Assembly (NCBI GenBank): GCA_003993805.1 | Contig: RSEF01000021.1 | Coordinates: 2,801,065-2,865,064 of the forward strand | Length of the DNA: 64,000 bases | Reading direction: 5' to 3' | DNA from: Himantopus leucocephalus | Lineage: Eukaryota > Chordata > Aves > Charadriiformes > Recurvirostridae | Shown: in pieces, positions 35,647-49,070 of the stretch | Numbering within the stretch: the stretch's first letter is position 1 | Layout: the number at the start of each line of letters is the position of its first letter | Made by a program: the position numbers and the translations under genes | The notes under the pieces: model-generated | What the model was told of the DNA's origin: nothing | Seen by the model: the letters and a program-made list of their open reading frames with translations, nothing else | The model's database searches: none

Positions 35647-38330
35647 AGAAAAATAGTTACCATAACAACTGACTCACCACTTGTATTTCCAAGAGAGAGA
35701 ATATCTTAAAAGAAAATGTAATAGGTCAGTCACGTGTGCTAGTAGTGTTTAGAGTGAAAAAAGCATGAACCATTTTTTTCATGAGTGGCAAGAATGACTT
35801 TTTTTTTTCTTTCCTTACTCAAGTAAGGTTTTGATATCAGAAATAAGATTATGCTTTGTAGATGATCATGTCCATTAATGGAAGCAGCAGCACTTAAGTA
35901 TGTTTAAAAACAAAACAAACCCCCCTAACCCTGAATACTTGACTTACAATGATATTAGGGAATACTCTGTCTGGACAGCTGACCAGACAGAATCTGTATT
36001 AAACAATGGAACAACAACACTATTGTGTGCACTCAGGAGGTGCTTTTTTTTTTTTAAGCCTTACTGATTATTTTTTTTAAATCTTGAAGTCTCAGAACAA
36101 TCTTTTTATATTCTTGATTCATTGTTGAGGACCTGATTCTGCTTATGTTTGAAGTCAGTAGAAGTTTTACCTTTGACATCTGTGTTTGCATGATCAAGCC
36201 TTAACATGATTTATTTTATATTTCGTGTCAGCTTCTCTGAGCTAACTTCAAAGCCCACCTCCCCATCCACTTTTCCTACTTCTCCACTGAAGCCCTTCGT
36301 GCTAAAACTCTTGACATCATCAATAGAGGTAGCCTGAGGATCATCAGAGACTTCTTTGAAGACTTGTTAGTAATTTCCACTACAGACAAATATTCTGCTG
36401 AAAAAAAGGTTTTGACTGTACCCCCTCTTTCCTGCGGGCAGTGATAAATAAAGAATTTCTGCAAAATTAGATTATTTTAAATCTGGCATTTTATATATTC
36501 TCCTGGGTGGGGGCAAGGGGAAACTACAGCTATAATTAGGTTTCTCCTCTATTTTATTATTTAGTTTTGTTATTATCTGGCCTGTGTTTCAGCTAGCAGT
36601 TTCTGCTTCTTTTAGCCGATAGATATTTATTGTAATTTTGATCATTTTATCTGGAATTTTATGTGAACCCATCACTGGAGTGATTACTGTATTTCAAAAG
36701 TAAAGGAGCCTGACTTCTCCACATATGACATGGAAAAAGAAATATTAGGTTTGGGGCTCATGTAAATTAGTCATCTAAGGAGACATAATTTTTTCATTAG
36801 CAACAATATGCAGCTTTAGTATCTAAACTGTCTAACTTTATTTTCTTAACAGTTTCTCTTTTAGTTCCCCTAAAGGTCTGAAAAGACGCTTATTTGGGTA
36901 TAGTGACAAGAACCTGTTAGAGCCCACAGTTAGGCATTCCACTGGTGTGCAGCCCTTCCAGAGAATCACTGCTTTCCATCGATTTCTCGGGACCATAAGG
37001 TGGTTGCTTGAAAGGAGTTAGTCTTAGTGTACATAAGTTCTGTGAATTTAAATGTACACATTTAACTCCCTTGGGACAAGCAACACAATATACTTACATG
37101 GCCAGAGCACACTGTCTCACGGTTATCTGTAGTGTCTCTTGAGATCTCTGTTGTACTCACTGGAACAAAGTGTGGGTATGTAGTATTTCACTGTTCATCT
37201 CATGAGATTTTGAAGTAATGCAAGTAACAGAATTGCAGCATCTGCCTGTTCCACTTGCTTAAAATGACACTGTTTAGGTTTGTAAGTCCACAGATTGACC
37301 AATCTTAATATTTTCAAAGTAGCAGAGGAAAACTGTGTTCTAAATATCTACGTGCACTTTAAATCTACTACTCAAATAATAATGAAAATATTATTTGAAT
37401 GGAACTAAAAGAAAGATGTTGAATGTTTCCTCAGCTGCCTCTGTAGCAGCTGGAATAAAATATTATTAATGCTCATCCCAGATCTTTGTTGTATTGCCAG
37501 GGTTTTATGTGAACATTTTGGGTGGGGAAAAAAAGGCACCAGAAGCACTGTAATAGGTACCTATAGAAATTTTGGCATTTATTTTGAGTCTGTTTGCTGT
37601 ATGTGCACAGTAATCTTTACAAATTTGAGGGATACTTTATGTAACAAAACCATGTGCAAAATTTTAAAAAATAATATTAGAGGGGGAAAGTTAGAGCAGT
37701 ACCCTGCACGTCTGACAAAAACAGGGATGGGGTACGCTGACGTTGCTGTGCACAACTGTATGTACTCTGAGACTAGAAGCAAGTTTTATGAGCCCCATAC
37801 AGGTCTCTCTAATATCATCCTTTGATATATTGTATGTATATGTTTTGTAGCTTTTATTTGCTCTCCTTTCTCACTTCTTAGGGACCTCTCCCTCTGCTGG
37901 AAAAACGTGTCGTTTCCAGATGTGAAAACAATTATTCTGTATGTCCCTAAAAGTAGGAATAGGTATAAAATAAAAACTATCACCGCTGTCCATAATTATT
38001 TTTTGGCTTTGAGGAGGAATAAGACCGAGGAGTGAACCTGCTCTGTTGACAAATAACCTGACAGATGATGAAAATTCCAAATATTTTGAGGCTTTTGCAA
38101 TGGTAGTACTTAAGCCTGTATTTGGAGTGAATAACACCTTTGGTAGACATCTCTCTGTGGTCATTGTCAGATGGTTTATTCTTCTGTCTGAACTTCTGAA
38201 ATAATTAATGATGATCTCTCTCTTTTTTTCCCTTTTTTTTTTCTGCAAATGAGACTGCTGGATATGTGCATTCACACCTAGAGAGAGTCTACCGTCTTCT
38301 GTCTGCTACTGTAATTGACCAATCAATGTG

Positions 38331-38415
38331 CTATACATATGTATGAACATACATATGCATACAGATGTGTGTATATATATATATGCAGTGTATACATGTG
38401 TGTATATATATATGC
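38331..38415. repeat. TA/TG-rich microsatellite
   Basis: Imperfect ACATATG and (TA)n/(TG)n units, including two copies of GTGTGTATATATATAT-like blocks followed by GCAGT. Likely polymorphic. Confidence 0.75.
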
Positions 38416-38727
38416 AGTACTTGTTTTGTTTCTTCTCCTAAAGTGTCAGAGTTACTTTAGACGGGATTGTACCGATAGGGCTGACTGAAGAAAAATGCAG
38501 GACTAACATCCTGCATTGTGCAGAGTTGCAGAGGCAGTTTATAAACTGAAAAAGAACTAGAAATGGAATGATCCTCATACAAGAGGAATCCCCCTTCTCT
38601 TGTGCAGGAAAGTAGGATTTGAACCTCTCTCGTGTAAAACACACCTGCCTCGTAGCCTTTTGTTTTTCAGCACTGAAGAACCAGTGCATGCAGTAGTTGG
38701 AATGGAGGCATTCTGCATGAACACAGG

Positions 38728-39030
38728 TGTCGTGGTTTAGGCCAAATCGGCCACTGGGGATGTTGGGGACCCCAGATGGGACCGACAGATGCTCCCTTCT
38801 ACCCCTCTTCAAAGAGAGCTCAAGGTTCAGTCTATGTTAACCTTCTCTGTAACCATTAAAACTACTCAGTGATTGCTATGAAGTACCTCTGACTGTTTTT
38901 AACTATTTGTCCATTGGTGGTAATGTCTGGATAGTGACACCTCTGGAACTGAGAGACTTAGCTCTTCTTTCCATTGCATTGCTCACCTTTACCTCATACA
39001 TTCTCCCCCAGAACCCCCGTTTTTCCTTAA
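38728..39030. mobile_element. Probable old LTR fragment
   Basis: It starts TGTCGTGGTTTAGGCC, which resembles the start of a second avian ERV LTR family. It continues with GTTGGGGACCCCAGATGGGA and a CCATTAAAACTACTC motif, and is richer in GC than its surroundings. I cannot define the right end or target-site duplications, so the extent is a guess. Confidence 0.4.
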
Positions 39031-42000
39031 GGATTTTGCAGTTAGGAGGTTGCATCTCATCTGTGGTTTTTGTAAGCTTAATGTTAATTAAAATATTCAT
39101 TAATATTCACTAAAATAAGCATGCTATAATATTAGGAAATCTTGGGGGGGAGGGGGGGAGAGAAGTCCTGTTTGTATAGCTTTGTACTAGAATGGGTGTA
39201 AAAGCTGGTAACCTGGCTCACCTTTTAGGCAAATGTTAGTACACTGGTAGCCTTTCAGAAATATATCAAAGGAAATATGAAAAGCATCTTACTGTACCGT
39301 GTTGAAAAAGTAGCTGTCAATTTGTTAGATTCCTCTCTATAATCTCTAATACACATCTGTAATCTCATTTCACAACAACAGGGCAACAAAGTGATGATTA
39401 ACATGTTTGCTGATTTTGCAATTAGAAACCTTGGGCTAGTTGTAAACATGCTGATTCTATTAGTCTTGGAAGGAGTGCTGGAGATGTGGCAGTAATTGTG
39501 ATAAAAGGGGTCCCAGCATGTGTCAAGCACATCTACGTTAATTTAATGAGGCATCAGTTTGGAGTTAGAATCTAACTGTACAAGTCTCTTATCTGCTTTG
39601 CTTTACTGCAACTTCTATAGCCTATGATGTGTTTCCCAGGTAATTATGTTATTCTGAGATTTGTTTTGGGTTTTTTTTTAAAGATAAATTATTGGATGGT
39701 AAAAGGAATTAAGTTTTCATGTCAAAGTTCTTACTGTGAATTTATCTAGATCCAAAGTTCCTGTATGACCATTTATCTTGTCAACAAAAAACACAAAAGA
39801 CAACCTAGATAAAATTTTAGACTTACCAAGTTTTTATTTTTACTGAAGATGCTTCTTGCTGATGTCTGTTATACTTCTATGTTCTCGCCAGATTCAGCAT
39901 TTTGATTTAGTACTTTTAATGAGCAGAATTTCTTTTTTTTTCATCTGTTCTACTTGTATCTTCAGTCTAAATAAAACAAAGCTGTGGTCCTAAGCATTAT
40001 GAAAAACAGATTATTTCTTTTTTATTTCCCCTGGTAGCTACACAGAAGTAGAAGCCACTTCTGAAAACAGAGATGGTGTGATGTAATGATAACCTTTTGA
40101 GAAAACTGTTATTAGAGTTCAGTTGAGTCTAGAAACTTCTAGCATACTTTATTTTGACCACTAAAATATTTCCCCCTCTAAACTGTGCAATAAAATAATT
40201 CAGGATTTTGAATCTGGCCATATGAAAGGATCATTCTGAGCCCTTATAAGAGTGGTGTTCATTTTGCTACTAAGCTTAAGAAAATAGATAATAATAAACC
40301 AAAAAGCTTTCCTTTCTTTGAGTCTTTGGTTTGTTTTGTTTTAAACTTTCAGATTGGCTGCTTGGCATTTTGCTTAAAAGAAAAGCCAAGCTCCCACATG
40401 TGGAAGATTGCCAGATTCTCTAAAACCCTATTTTGGTTAAATTACAGTACCCAGATTTCGGTAACAAAGCACATTGATTTTATATTCAAAAAGATTTTTA
40501 TATTTAGTCTGTTAACCTTTTGTAATTCCCACCCACAGCTTTAAACTGTAGAACATTTTTATGCTAATTGTTGTCAGTAGGGTATCTGCCATGGCCCCTT
40601 GGTAATTTAAATCCATTGAATTGTAATGCAGGTGCCGATAATTGCAGAACTGTTATTGTCTGACTGGCTGCAGCATATATGTCTCAAACAATTATTTTCA
40701 AATTGGATTTGAGAGCACTTTAAAAAAAATTTTCCAATATTTGAAGATAACCTTACATCATACTGACAATAAAGAAAAAAATTGTAAGAATGTTTCCTCT
40801 CATTTCTAAGATAGTTTTACATACTTGCAGTTTTAAAACAGTCTTCACTGTGGCAGATCCTAAGGTTCAACAGCTATTGTGTAGTTTTTAAAATGTCTGT
40901 TCATCCCTTTGGTTTTGGATGTTTATAGGAATTTTTGTCTAGTAGTTTCTGAAAATGTGGTTGTTTGGTATAACATCATAATCCGGTGAATATGACAGGG
41001 GAGTGGGAGGAAAAAAGAGGTTTTGTGTTCTGAGCCCAGATCATCGGAGTGATGTTGGACAGATTACTTCCTCCTAGTCTTGCTTTTGTCTGTATAAAAT
41101 AATGACATTACTTTTCCTTTACACATCTCAAAACATTGCGTCTATTCTGAACTACGCTATAGCCAACAAAATTCTGCCCTATAGCGTTAATCGGCACATG
41201 TGTGTATGTTTTCTATCCATAAGGAACCTTAATACTCTTTATTTTACTAGAATCTTCATTATATGCTTCATAAGATCTACGTAGTGCTGAGTTAATGATT
41301 ATGCAATAGCGCTTTGTTTGGAATACACAATATGCTAAAGTGCTGCCTGGGAAAATATTTTAAATACAGAGTAGTCATTACTTTTATTAAATGATTATAA
41401 TTTTAGTGGGTTTGATGAACCCTCCCTCTGAGTGAAGTCTTTGTTTCCACAAAATGCTTTAATATGGATGAGAGTCATTCTCATGAGAAAAATCTTTGGT
41501 TCACTGAAGTTATTATACAGAGGAAGAAGGTAAATTTAGGGTCAAAAATAGAAGTTTTTGTAGTCCTCACTGTAAGATGGGTTTTGGTTTGGTTTTGGTG
41601 TGGGGTTTTCCCCCCCCTCCCCAGTTAAAGACACTTGAATTCAATATTTCCGAAGATCAATTAGAAAGGTGGTGTAACGTTTCAAAGGCAGTGACCAGTG
41701 GTAGTGTAGCATCATTGCTGTAGGCTGGAGTTCCAGGCTCCTGCCGGGGAGTGTGGCTTTCTCAGCAGAACAGGATTCGGGATTCAGGATGGGCTGGCTG
41801 TTTTTGGCTCTGCTGTCCCTTGCCATCAAAGTTTTGTTGTGGAGATGTAGCTATGTAACTGTTGTAGCTTCTAGTTGTGGTAAGAGTGGTTAACTCCAGT
41901 AGGGTTGCATTAAGATACAGAATGCAAGATTTACTGCTGTTTCCTCATACCCCTTCATAACTGTTTGTCTGGACCTAGTTCCTGAAGTTCTAGGGGTCTG

Positions 42001-43106
42001 GACACTCTTTTAGCTTCACCCTGAAATAGTGAATTTGGCTGATTTTGAAGCAAAATGAATCAATATTGTGAATGCAAGAAAAAATTCTGTGGAGGTTAAA
42101 TTACTGTTATTGTTATGTTTACTATCTTACTCAGGTAACTAAGATAGTATGAGCCTGTTGAGATAAATGGATGCAGCTTTTTTCATATAAACATACATTC
42201 TAACTCATATGGTACTTTAAATCCCTTCTAATGCATGTTGTCTGCGTATGAAAACTTAAATGCAGCCATTGAGAAGATAACTTGGGGAGTAGACCCTGAC
42301 TGAAGCTGCATACTTGGAATTCTTACTGACTCAGCCTCTGCAGTTCAGGATTTTGGGAATTGTGTTTACCTGTACTACAATTATACTGCTGCTAGTAATA
42401 CTTCTTTTTGCTTACTTCTCGAAGTTTCATAATGCATGGCTATGCTGAATAAGGTCTTTACCCTGTGGCAAGACAACTTGGGCTCAACAGCATAAACTAA
42501 GGATAATATAAAACCCTTAGCTCTTAAATTCTTTGGGTTTTGTTAAATTAACCTAAAACCTTGCTCTGACATACTATTGGGTTTTTTCTTAAGTGAAGTT
42601 AGCTTTGCAAGACACTCATGGAACAGAATTTTCTCAGTTAACAGTTGATTTCAGTCTCTGTGCCTTCTTGGGTTCATGTTTTTCAACCAGCAGTGAAAGC
42701 AAACTATTTGTTAAATATGTTGTCTGTGTTTTACATTAGGGAAGTTTGGGTTTTGCTATTGGAAACATGCAATGTGTTTTCCGTATGGAAACTCTGGCAG
42801 TCTAGCTGTGTGTGGTTTATTTTTATTATAGGTAATTTGAACACCATTTTCTAACATTGGCTGTATTTTTAAAGCAGCACTGAGAGATAAATTCACCTAG
42901 TAATTGTTTTACATTGTGTGCGTGTTTAAAAAATGCGGGTTTGATTATTAATTGAAATCAGGTGTTCTATTAAGAATACCTGTTTTGGAATGTTAGTCGC
43001 TTCCCAGACAGGATTTATGATGCAAAAGAACAAAACTATTTAAGCAGTATTAACAAGCAAGGCAGAGATTCCCACCAGCTATACTGTGTTATAATACTGC
43101 CTCTGC

Positions 43107-43181
43107 AATTTACACCTGATGGAGCCTTTTGAAATGACAAGTGGACACTGCAGTAGCCACTAGGTGTGCCAGGTGTAAATT
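43107..43181. promoter_or_regulatory. Inverted pair of CACCTG/T-box-like sites
   Basis: AATTTACACCTG at 43107-43118 is repeated exactly, in inverse orientation, as CAGGTGTAAATT at 43170-43181. A third AGGTGTG lies immediately before the second copy at 43162. CACCTG is the ZEB/Snail-type E-box core, and AGGTGTNA is a T-box half-site. It sits in a 450-bp segment that looks enhancer-like. Confidence 0.35.
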
Positions 43182-46100
43182 TTGTTCTGGTGGCATCACA
43201 TTAGATTGATATAAAATGTTGTTTAGCAACAGGCTTGTCATTCTGAAAGGTTACGCTAACAGACTTGGTCACCGAGTATCAAACAGTTACCAGTCCAAAA
43301 GGGAACTTACAGCTGAACTGTGACTGGGATTTTGTTGTTTCAAAACATTGGCAAAATGTAGCATTCTTCAAAAAAAAAAAAAAAAAAAAAAAAGTGTTTA
43401 AACCCAAATGACAATGGCCTCTCCTGTGTTAGCAGCCAGGTGTAGCCACAGACATTGTTTAACATTAGTTTAAGAAGGAATATTTATATAAAATATGAAT
43501 ATGAAAATATATTTATGCAATTAAGAATAATGACCTAATTATGTTGCTGCATATGTTGTTACATAGTTTTTAGTATAACACCTATTGAAAAGTAGCCCTA
43601 AGGACAGAGAAGTTTTGAAACTGCATTAGGAGTCCTAAAGCCAGTATTATCACAAGTTGATGCTTAATTCTGTTGGAAGGAGAAAAAAATGAATTATTTG
43701 CTTAATTGTAACAGTCATAATGTTCACTATGGGAACACAGTTTCATAGTTCCTCAGTGTTTTGCCCATTTGCTGAGCACTGATAAATGGAATTTGGCAGG
43801 AGAGCTAAATTACCTCTTTGAAAATGGCTGGCGATGCACATGTTGCCAGTGACCATCTTAAAGAAAAGTATGCGTAGGAAAGAGATGTGCCTATACCTTT
43901 GTGTAGTGCTCATGCGGCGTGTGACATTCTAAACTGAAGTTTCTCTATCTTACCCTGCCTCACCTTGAAAGGTCCAAAGTAGATCACGCGAGGTGCTGAG
44001 AACTCAGTGGTTCTTAGCTGTAACAGAAGGTGAGGGTGGCCGTCAACTCTTCTTGTCATATCATGTAGAGAAGACAATGTTAATTAGATGTTCTCCTCAG
44101 GTGTTGATAATCCTGTAAAGCAATTTAGTAAACTTTCTCGGTTTTAACCTTTTCTTTTATAGCAACAGTTAGTTCCATTTGCAATTGTAATACTTAAAGT
44201 ACTAAAACTTCATGAAATTCAGCCTGGATTTGTGATGTTCAGGTGGCTAAAGATGGCAGTATTTGTTCATGGAGATATTCCTTCTGTCTAGATTCCAACA
44301 CAATACTTCTTGTGTTACTCTTGTGTTGATTCCTACTGCGTCCCAGATTCGAGAGGCTTGCCAGAAAAAGCCATTTCTCAAGGAAATTCAGTTGGTATCA
44401 GAACTATTTATCGGAAATGGACACACAAATATCATTACTCTATTAAGGCAGCAGAAAAAAACTTAGTGGAATTTATATATAGTGGAAATATATAAATATA
44501 TAAATAGTGGAAAAAGTCTTTTGGAATATAAAGTGCTGTAACTCTGGCTGAGGTGCAGTACAGAATGTACAAACCTGTATCAAAACAAGTGTTAAACAGG
44601 AGAATGTCTCTTAGAGACAGTCACAGAAGAGACACTTGACTGAGGGTGGTTACATGGCTTAGAATACTAGGGAAGAATTTTTAGGTGCTGCAGCAGTGAT
44701 TGTGGTGTAAGAACCTATGTAGAATAGACAAAACTAGAAGAGAAATTCCAGTAGGATGTTCTTTCACGCGTTCATGATTCTGCGGGAGGAACAAACTGTG
44801 CTTTTCTTTTAGAATACCTCTTAAAGAGTGCTGAGCAAAGACAAACCTGCCCTTTAGAAATAGCACACTGTGAGTGTTACAGAATAGGGAGGGGGAAAAA
44901 ATCCACATTGGCTACTCTCTTTTGCTGTAATATAATTTTTTTTATTTGAATTTGCAGAGTTAACATCTGTTTTGTATGATCCTCCTCTTTGCAGAGCACT
45001 TGGGAAGATTGAGAAGAGTTACATACCGAGCCTCTTTGAAACTTTCTTTGCGCTTTTGAGTGATACAGAACACGCTGAATATGAATGCCCTAAAATCCTA
45101 GGCGATCCTAACCCCTAAAAGATTAGACTCTGTGTTCTGTTCCGTGGATACACAGTATATCATATTTCTTGGTTACAGAAGTTAATCTGCAGTCCATAAT
45201 GGAATTTTCAGAGCTCTCTTTTTTTTTTTTTTTTAGGAATATACATGCTAATGAGTTTCAGTATGCTATCTACAAGGAAATTGAAAGTTTCACTGTAGCA
45301 TAGATATGTGTTCTAGCCTTAATCAGTCTGTATTAAAAATTATAATAATAAAGATCAATCTGAATAGGCTAATAAACTGCCAGTGTTCCTTGTAAATTCT
45401 TTCAACTTACACACAAGTCTTTCACTGCTATTGTTACCATACTGGCAAAGGAGACTAAAGTTTTTTTGTGACAAAGAGAACGTCAGTTATACTATGGCCA
45501 TACTGTGAGAATTTTAGCATCACAACTACTGTTAAGTGCTTAACTTCTGCAACCGTGTTGTCAAAAGATTTTTTTTTTTATACTTTAAATTCTGTCCATC
45601 AAGGCTGCTGAAAGGACCAGTTTTCCCTTGCTGTTTCACATATGGACTAGTTAACTACTTCTTTCAGGCTCTGTTATCTATGCTGAACTAAATGGTGCAA
45701 AACTCATTTAACAGAAATTCATGTGAGAAGGGATCCTTTAACGGACTCCTTTCTGCCATTTTATTTCACGAATGCTGTAAATGAAATAGATTCAAATTTT
45801 TGTTCTGGTTGCATACACCTTTTGTGTAATATTCTGCTGAGTGCATTATTGTAGATATATTGCACTTGATAATTTTCTTTGGAATCAGTATAGTAGTGAA
45901 ATAGTCCTCAGTAACTTGATTTAATATTAGTTTATTTAAAAAAAGTTAAATATATTTTGCTTTCAGCTGAAGAGATAATCTTTCCTCTTTTTTTTTTTTT
46001 CCATACTGAACAAAGCTCTTTGGTGAATTGACTCTAACATTAAAGACTAATGCAGTGTGTCTGGTCACCTTTAAATGAAATGTCTATTACCCCAAGGACC

Positions 46101-46286
46101 AATAACTTTATTTTTAAAAAAAGTTCAGTTAAATGAAGACAATGTTACAGCATTAGGTCTGCTACAAACAGCTAATAAGTATTTGCATGATGATAATGAA
46201 CGTTACGTCTGCAAGTGTAGGATTACTGCCTTGTCATCCTTACTGAGGGTTGTTCACTGCCAATATTTTTTCCTTCCTTTCCCCAG

Positions 46287-46335
46287 CTCCCCCTCCCCAC
46301 CTGCCCCCAACTTCTGGCTTGATGTCCTACACAAG
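46287..46335 (+). pseudogene. MORN1: Possible MORN1 exon with a lost donor
   Basis: A strong pyrimidine tract and CCCCAG precede a frame reading SPSPPAPNFWLDVLHK. It resembles human PPPPGYHPFLFLDSLHK, which in that protein is followed directly by another Lys-rich stretch like the one at 49071. After the final AAG the genome reads TGATTA; there is no GT donor at the in-frame position. The GT one base earlier would shift the frame. Confidence 0.4.
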
Positions 46336-46339
46336 TGAT

Positions 46340-46660
46340 TAGTGTGCTGTAATTGAATTGGCTGTAAAAAGATAATTAATTGATATTTCACTCCCAGAGA
46401 GGTCAAGCTGCCCTATCTTGAATGGTTGTTATGGAAGTAGTCATCCTGCTGGCACTTATCCCTCGAAGGTGGCACATGGTCTTTGTCTTGCTGATAGTAG
46501 TAATTATTGTAATTAAAATTAACATGAAAGGGATATTTAAGGAGCGATTCTCTGATTTGGATGCTTTAGCTTCACTTTGAAAGCATGTGAAACAGGAATT
46601 TATAAACCTTATTAGGTAGTTGTCTGGGTCGTGTGTTTTTAATGCCCGGCACAATGCTGT
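46340..46660. promoter_or_regulatory. Candidate conserved non-coding element
   Basis: A low-repeat segment with clustered homeodomain-type sites (GATAATTAATTGAT, TAGTAATTATTGTAATTAAA) and a balanced, non-simple composition. It has no open frame with splice sites. The call rests on appearance only; cross-species alignment would settle it. Confidence 0.3.
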
Positions 46661-49070
46661 CTGATCTGCTGTCTAAACCTTCTTTGTGCCATATTACCAG
46701 TAATGTGGGACAACAGAAACATGACTATAGATGTGTATGGTGTGTGAGAGAACTAGTGCGAAATCCTGTCAGGTGCCTTGAAACCACTGATCTTAAGCAG
46801 CTGTTCAAAGAAACGTGTTTGTTTTGAGATTATTTCAGCTAAAGATTGGTATGAAGAATTTTTTAAATAAATGGATTATCTAAATGTAAGACTTCCACTG
46901 ATGTTTAAGAGGCTCTTAAAAAAACAAGGCAGCAAAATGCTGCAAGAGACTCTTGGAAAAGGTGGGAAGACTTTATTTATAAAGGTGGGAGTTGCGTTCT
47001 GTGTCTCCTATGGAAGGCACCTTTAATTGTTTGCTTTGTGTACTTACAACTGTATCAGAGAAGGATTAGGTGATGCAGTAAATCTTCTGTAGGCCTAAGC
47101 TATGGCATCTACTCTTTTTAAAGACTATTCACAACTGTAGATTTAATGACAATTAAATAATTCTGCCATTCCTAGTAAGCCAGGTGTGTACTGTCACTTC
47201 CCTCTGGATCAGTGTAGGGTGACTTGCTCAAGGTCATTCAATGATTCAGGTGAATTCAAGAGTTCTGTGTTTCTAGTGCTTCCTCAGATTACACAACTGT
47301 AGCAACTGGAGTCTTTACTTGTTGTTCTAAGTATCTTGAACACTCACCATGCGAATAAATACATTATGTGCAAACCTCTTGAAGGCTTGTATCAAACGAG
47401 AACGTTTGCATGAGAAATGTTCATCTCCTTTCTTCCCTAAAGGGTTGCTGATGTTCCTTCGCTGCACTGTTAAGGAGAGTTGAATGGGGTTCCTTTTTTT
47501 TTTGCACTTGATTTCCTATCCCTGATGCCAGTTATACTAGCCTTGACTATGCTGCACTGCTAAAAGTATCTTCTCAGTGTTAAACATTTCCTTCGAACCT
47601 GTGTGGCACAAGAGCTATCAATTAATAGTAATACGTTAAATTTAGTGACACAGGAACCTTTCCAAAACTGTTAGTGCATTAAGAACCTGGAGTTATTCTG
47701 TAGGCAGTGGGGTTCTCATTCATTGCCCAGAGGATAAATACTGCTACTACAGCAAAAGCTAATGGAGAGAAAGATTTTATTTAATGTCCTTGCAGAGGAA
47801 AGACTTCACTTTTATCTTACCATATAATGATAAAGTTACAGCACTGTGGTGATAACTGCAGCATTCACAACTAGAAATTTCTTACTTTAAGGTATTCTAG
47901 CTAGGATAAAGTATTACAGTTAGAAAATTATCTTTCTTTCACACTTCACCCCACAGAATTTGAGACAAACGCTACTATTTTTAGGTTTTGTCCTGAATTA
48001 TTCAACAACAGCTTTCCAACAATATTCCTGCCAGGATGGGAAATTACCTACCAAAGCATTCTCCTGTCTTCTGATTTGTATTATGAAATGGTTCAAGTTT
48101 CCACTCATTAAGAACACGACCAAAACAGCCTTCTTGCAGGTTTTTCAGGGAACAGAAGTTATTTAATTGTGAAATTTGAGTTTCCGCAGGATGGGTTGGT
48201 ATAAAATTATCAGGAGTAGTTGCAGTATTATATAATCGTTTGCTATGTTGGTTGTGACAAAAACCATACAAGGTGGCATCAGTCCTGTTCCACCTTAATG
48301 AAAAGAGGGGGACCCCCCCGCCCTATTTTGTGTAATACTGTCAATGTGATTTCTCAGGCTTTGCAGGACTTCTGACAGTGGGATCTTGAAGAACGCTGCA
48401 GAAAAGGAAGAAAAGTGAAAGCTATTAAACTTCTATCTATGCCAGCCTTAATGTAAAATACTGTATTTGCATGAATATGATATACTAAAATAAGGAAAAC
48501 AATGGTGTAGATATATAAAAATTCCAGGAAGTAATCCAGAAAATAACTTGGTCTACTAACTGAAAGCTTGATACTGTATTGGGAAAATTCTAGGGAAAAG
48601 CCTAAATACTGTTGTTTGAACTGAGAAAGTGAGATGTGCTCATTCCAGAAGCTGAGGTATAGATAACTATTTACTTAATGCCCAGCAAGATTTTAGTTCT
48701 AAAAAGGAACAAAAAAGTTTCAGATCAGACAATTTGATACAACTTCTGGTTACAAATTCTTCTGACTGGGTTGTACATTCTGGCTTTTAACTTTTTTGTG
48801 ATTTGGCTCGAGTTACTGTAGGGAATGCTAACAGTTTAGTGACCAGGATCCAGTTTTGTTTACAGAAATAAATAATAGGAAATCATGAGAGAATCTTAAT
48901 ACATGTAAATCAAAATCCACCATATTCAAGTGCTGATGATTTTGCATTTGTTCTTAACTTATGAATGCAAAGGAAAACACTAGCACATCATAAATTACAC
49001 CATTTTGGCACTTTCCTTAAGCACTACAGAAATACTTTTTTCTTTTTTCTTTTTTTCCCCCCCTCTGTAG

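Larger units (their letters stand above)
31526..46286 (+). other. Long MORN1 intron, 14.8 kb
   Basis: AT-rich intronic DNA. It contains the G-run gap at 35601-35646, a probable LTR fragment near 38728, a TA/TG microsatellite at 38331-38415, an A24 run at 43370-43393, and several segments that look like conserved non-coding elements. No coding exon is recognised with confidence. Confidence 0.5.
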
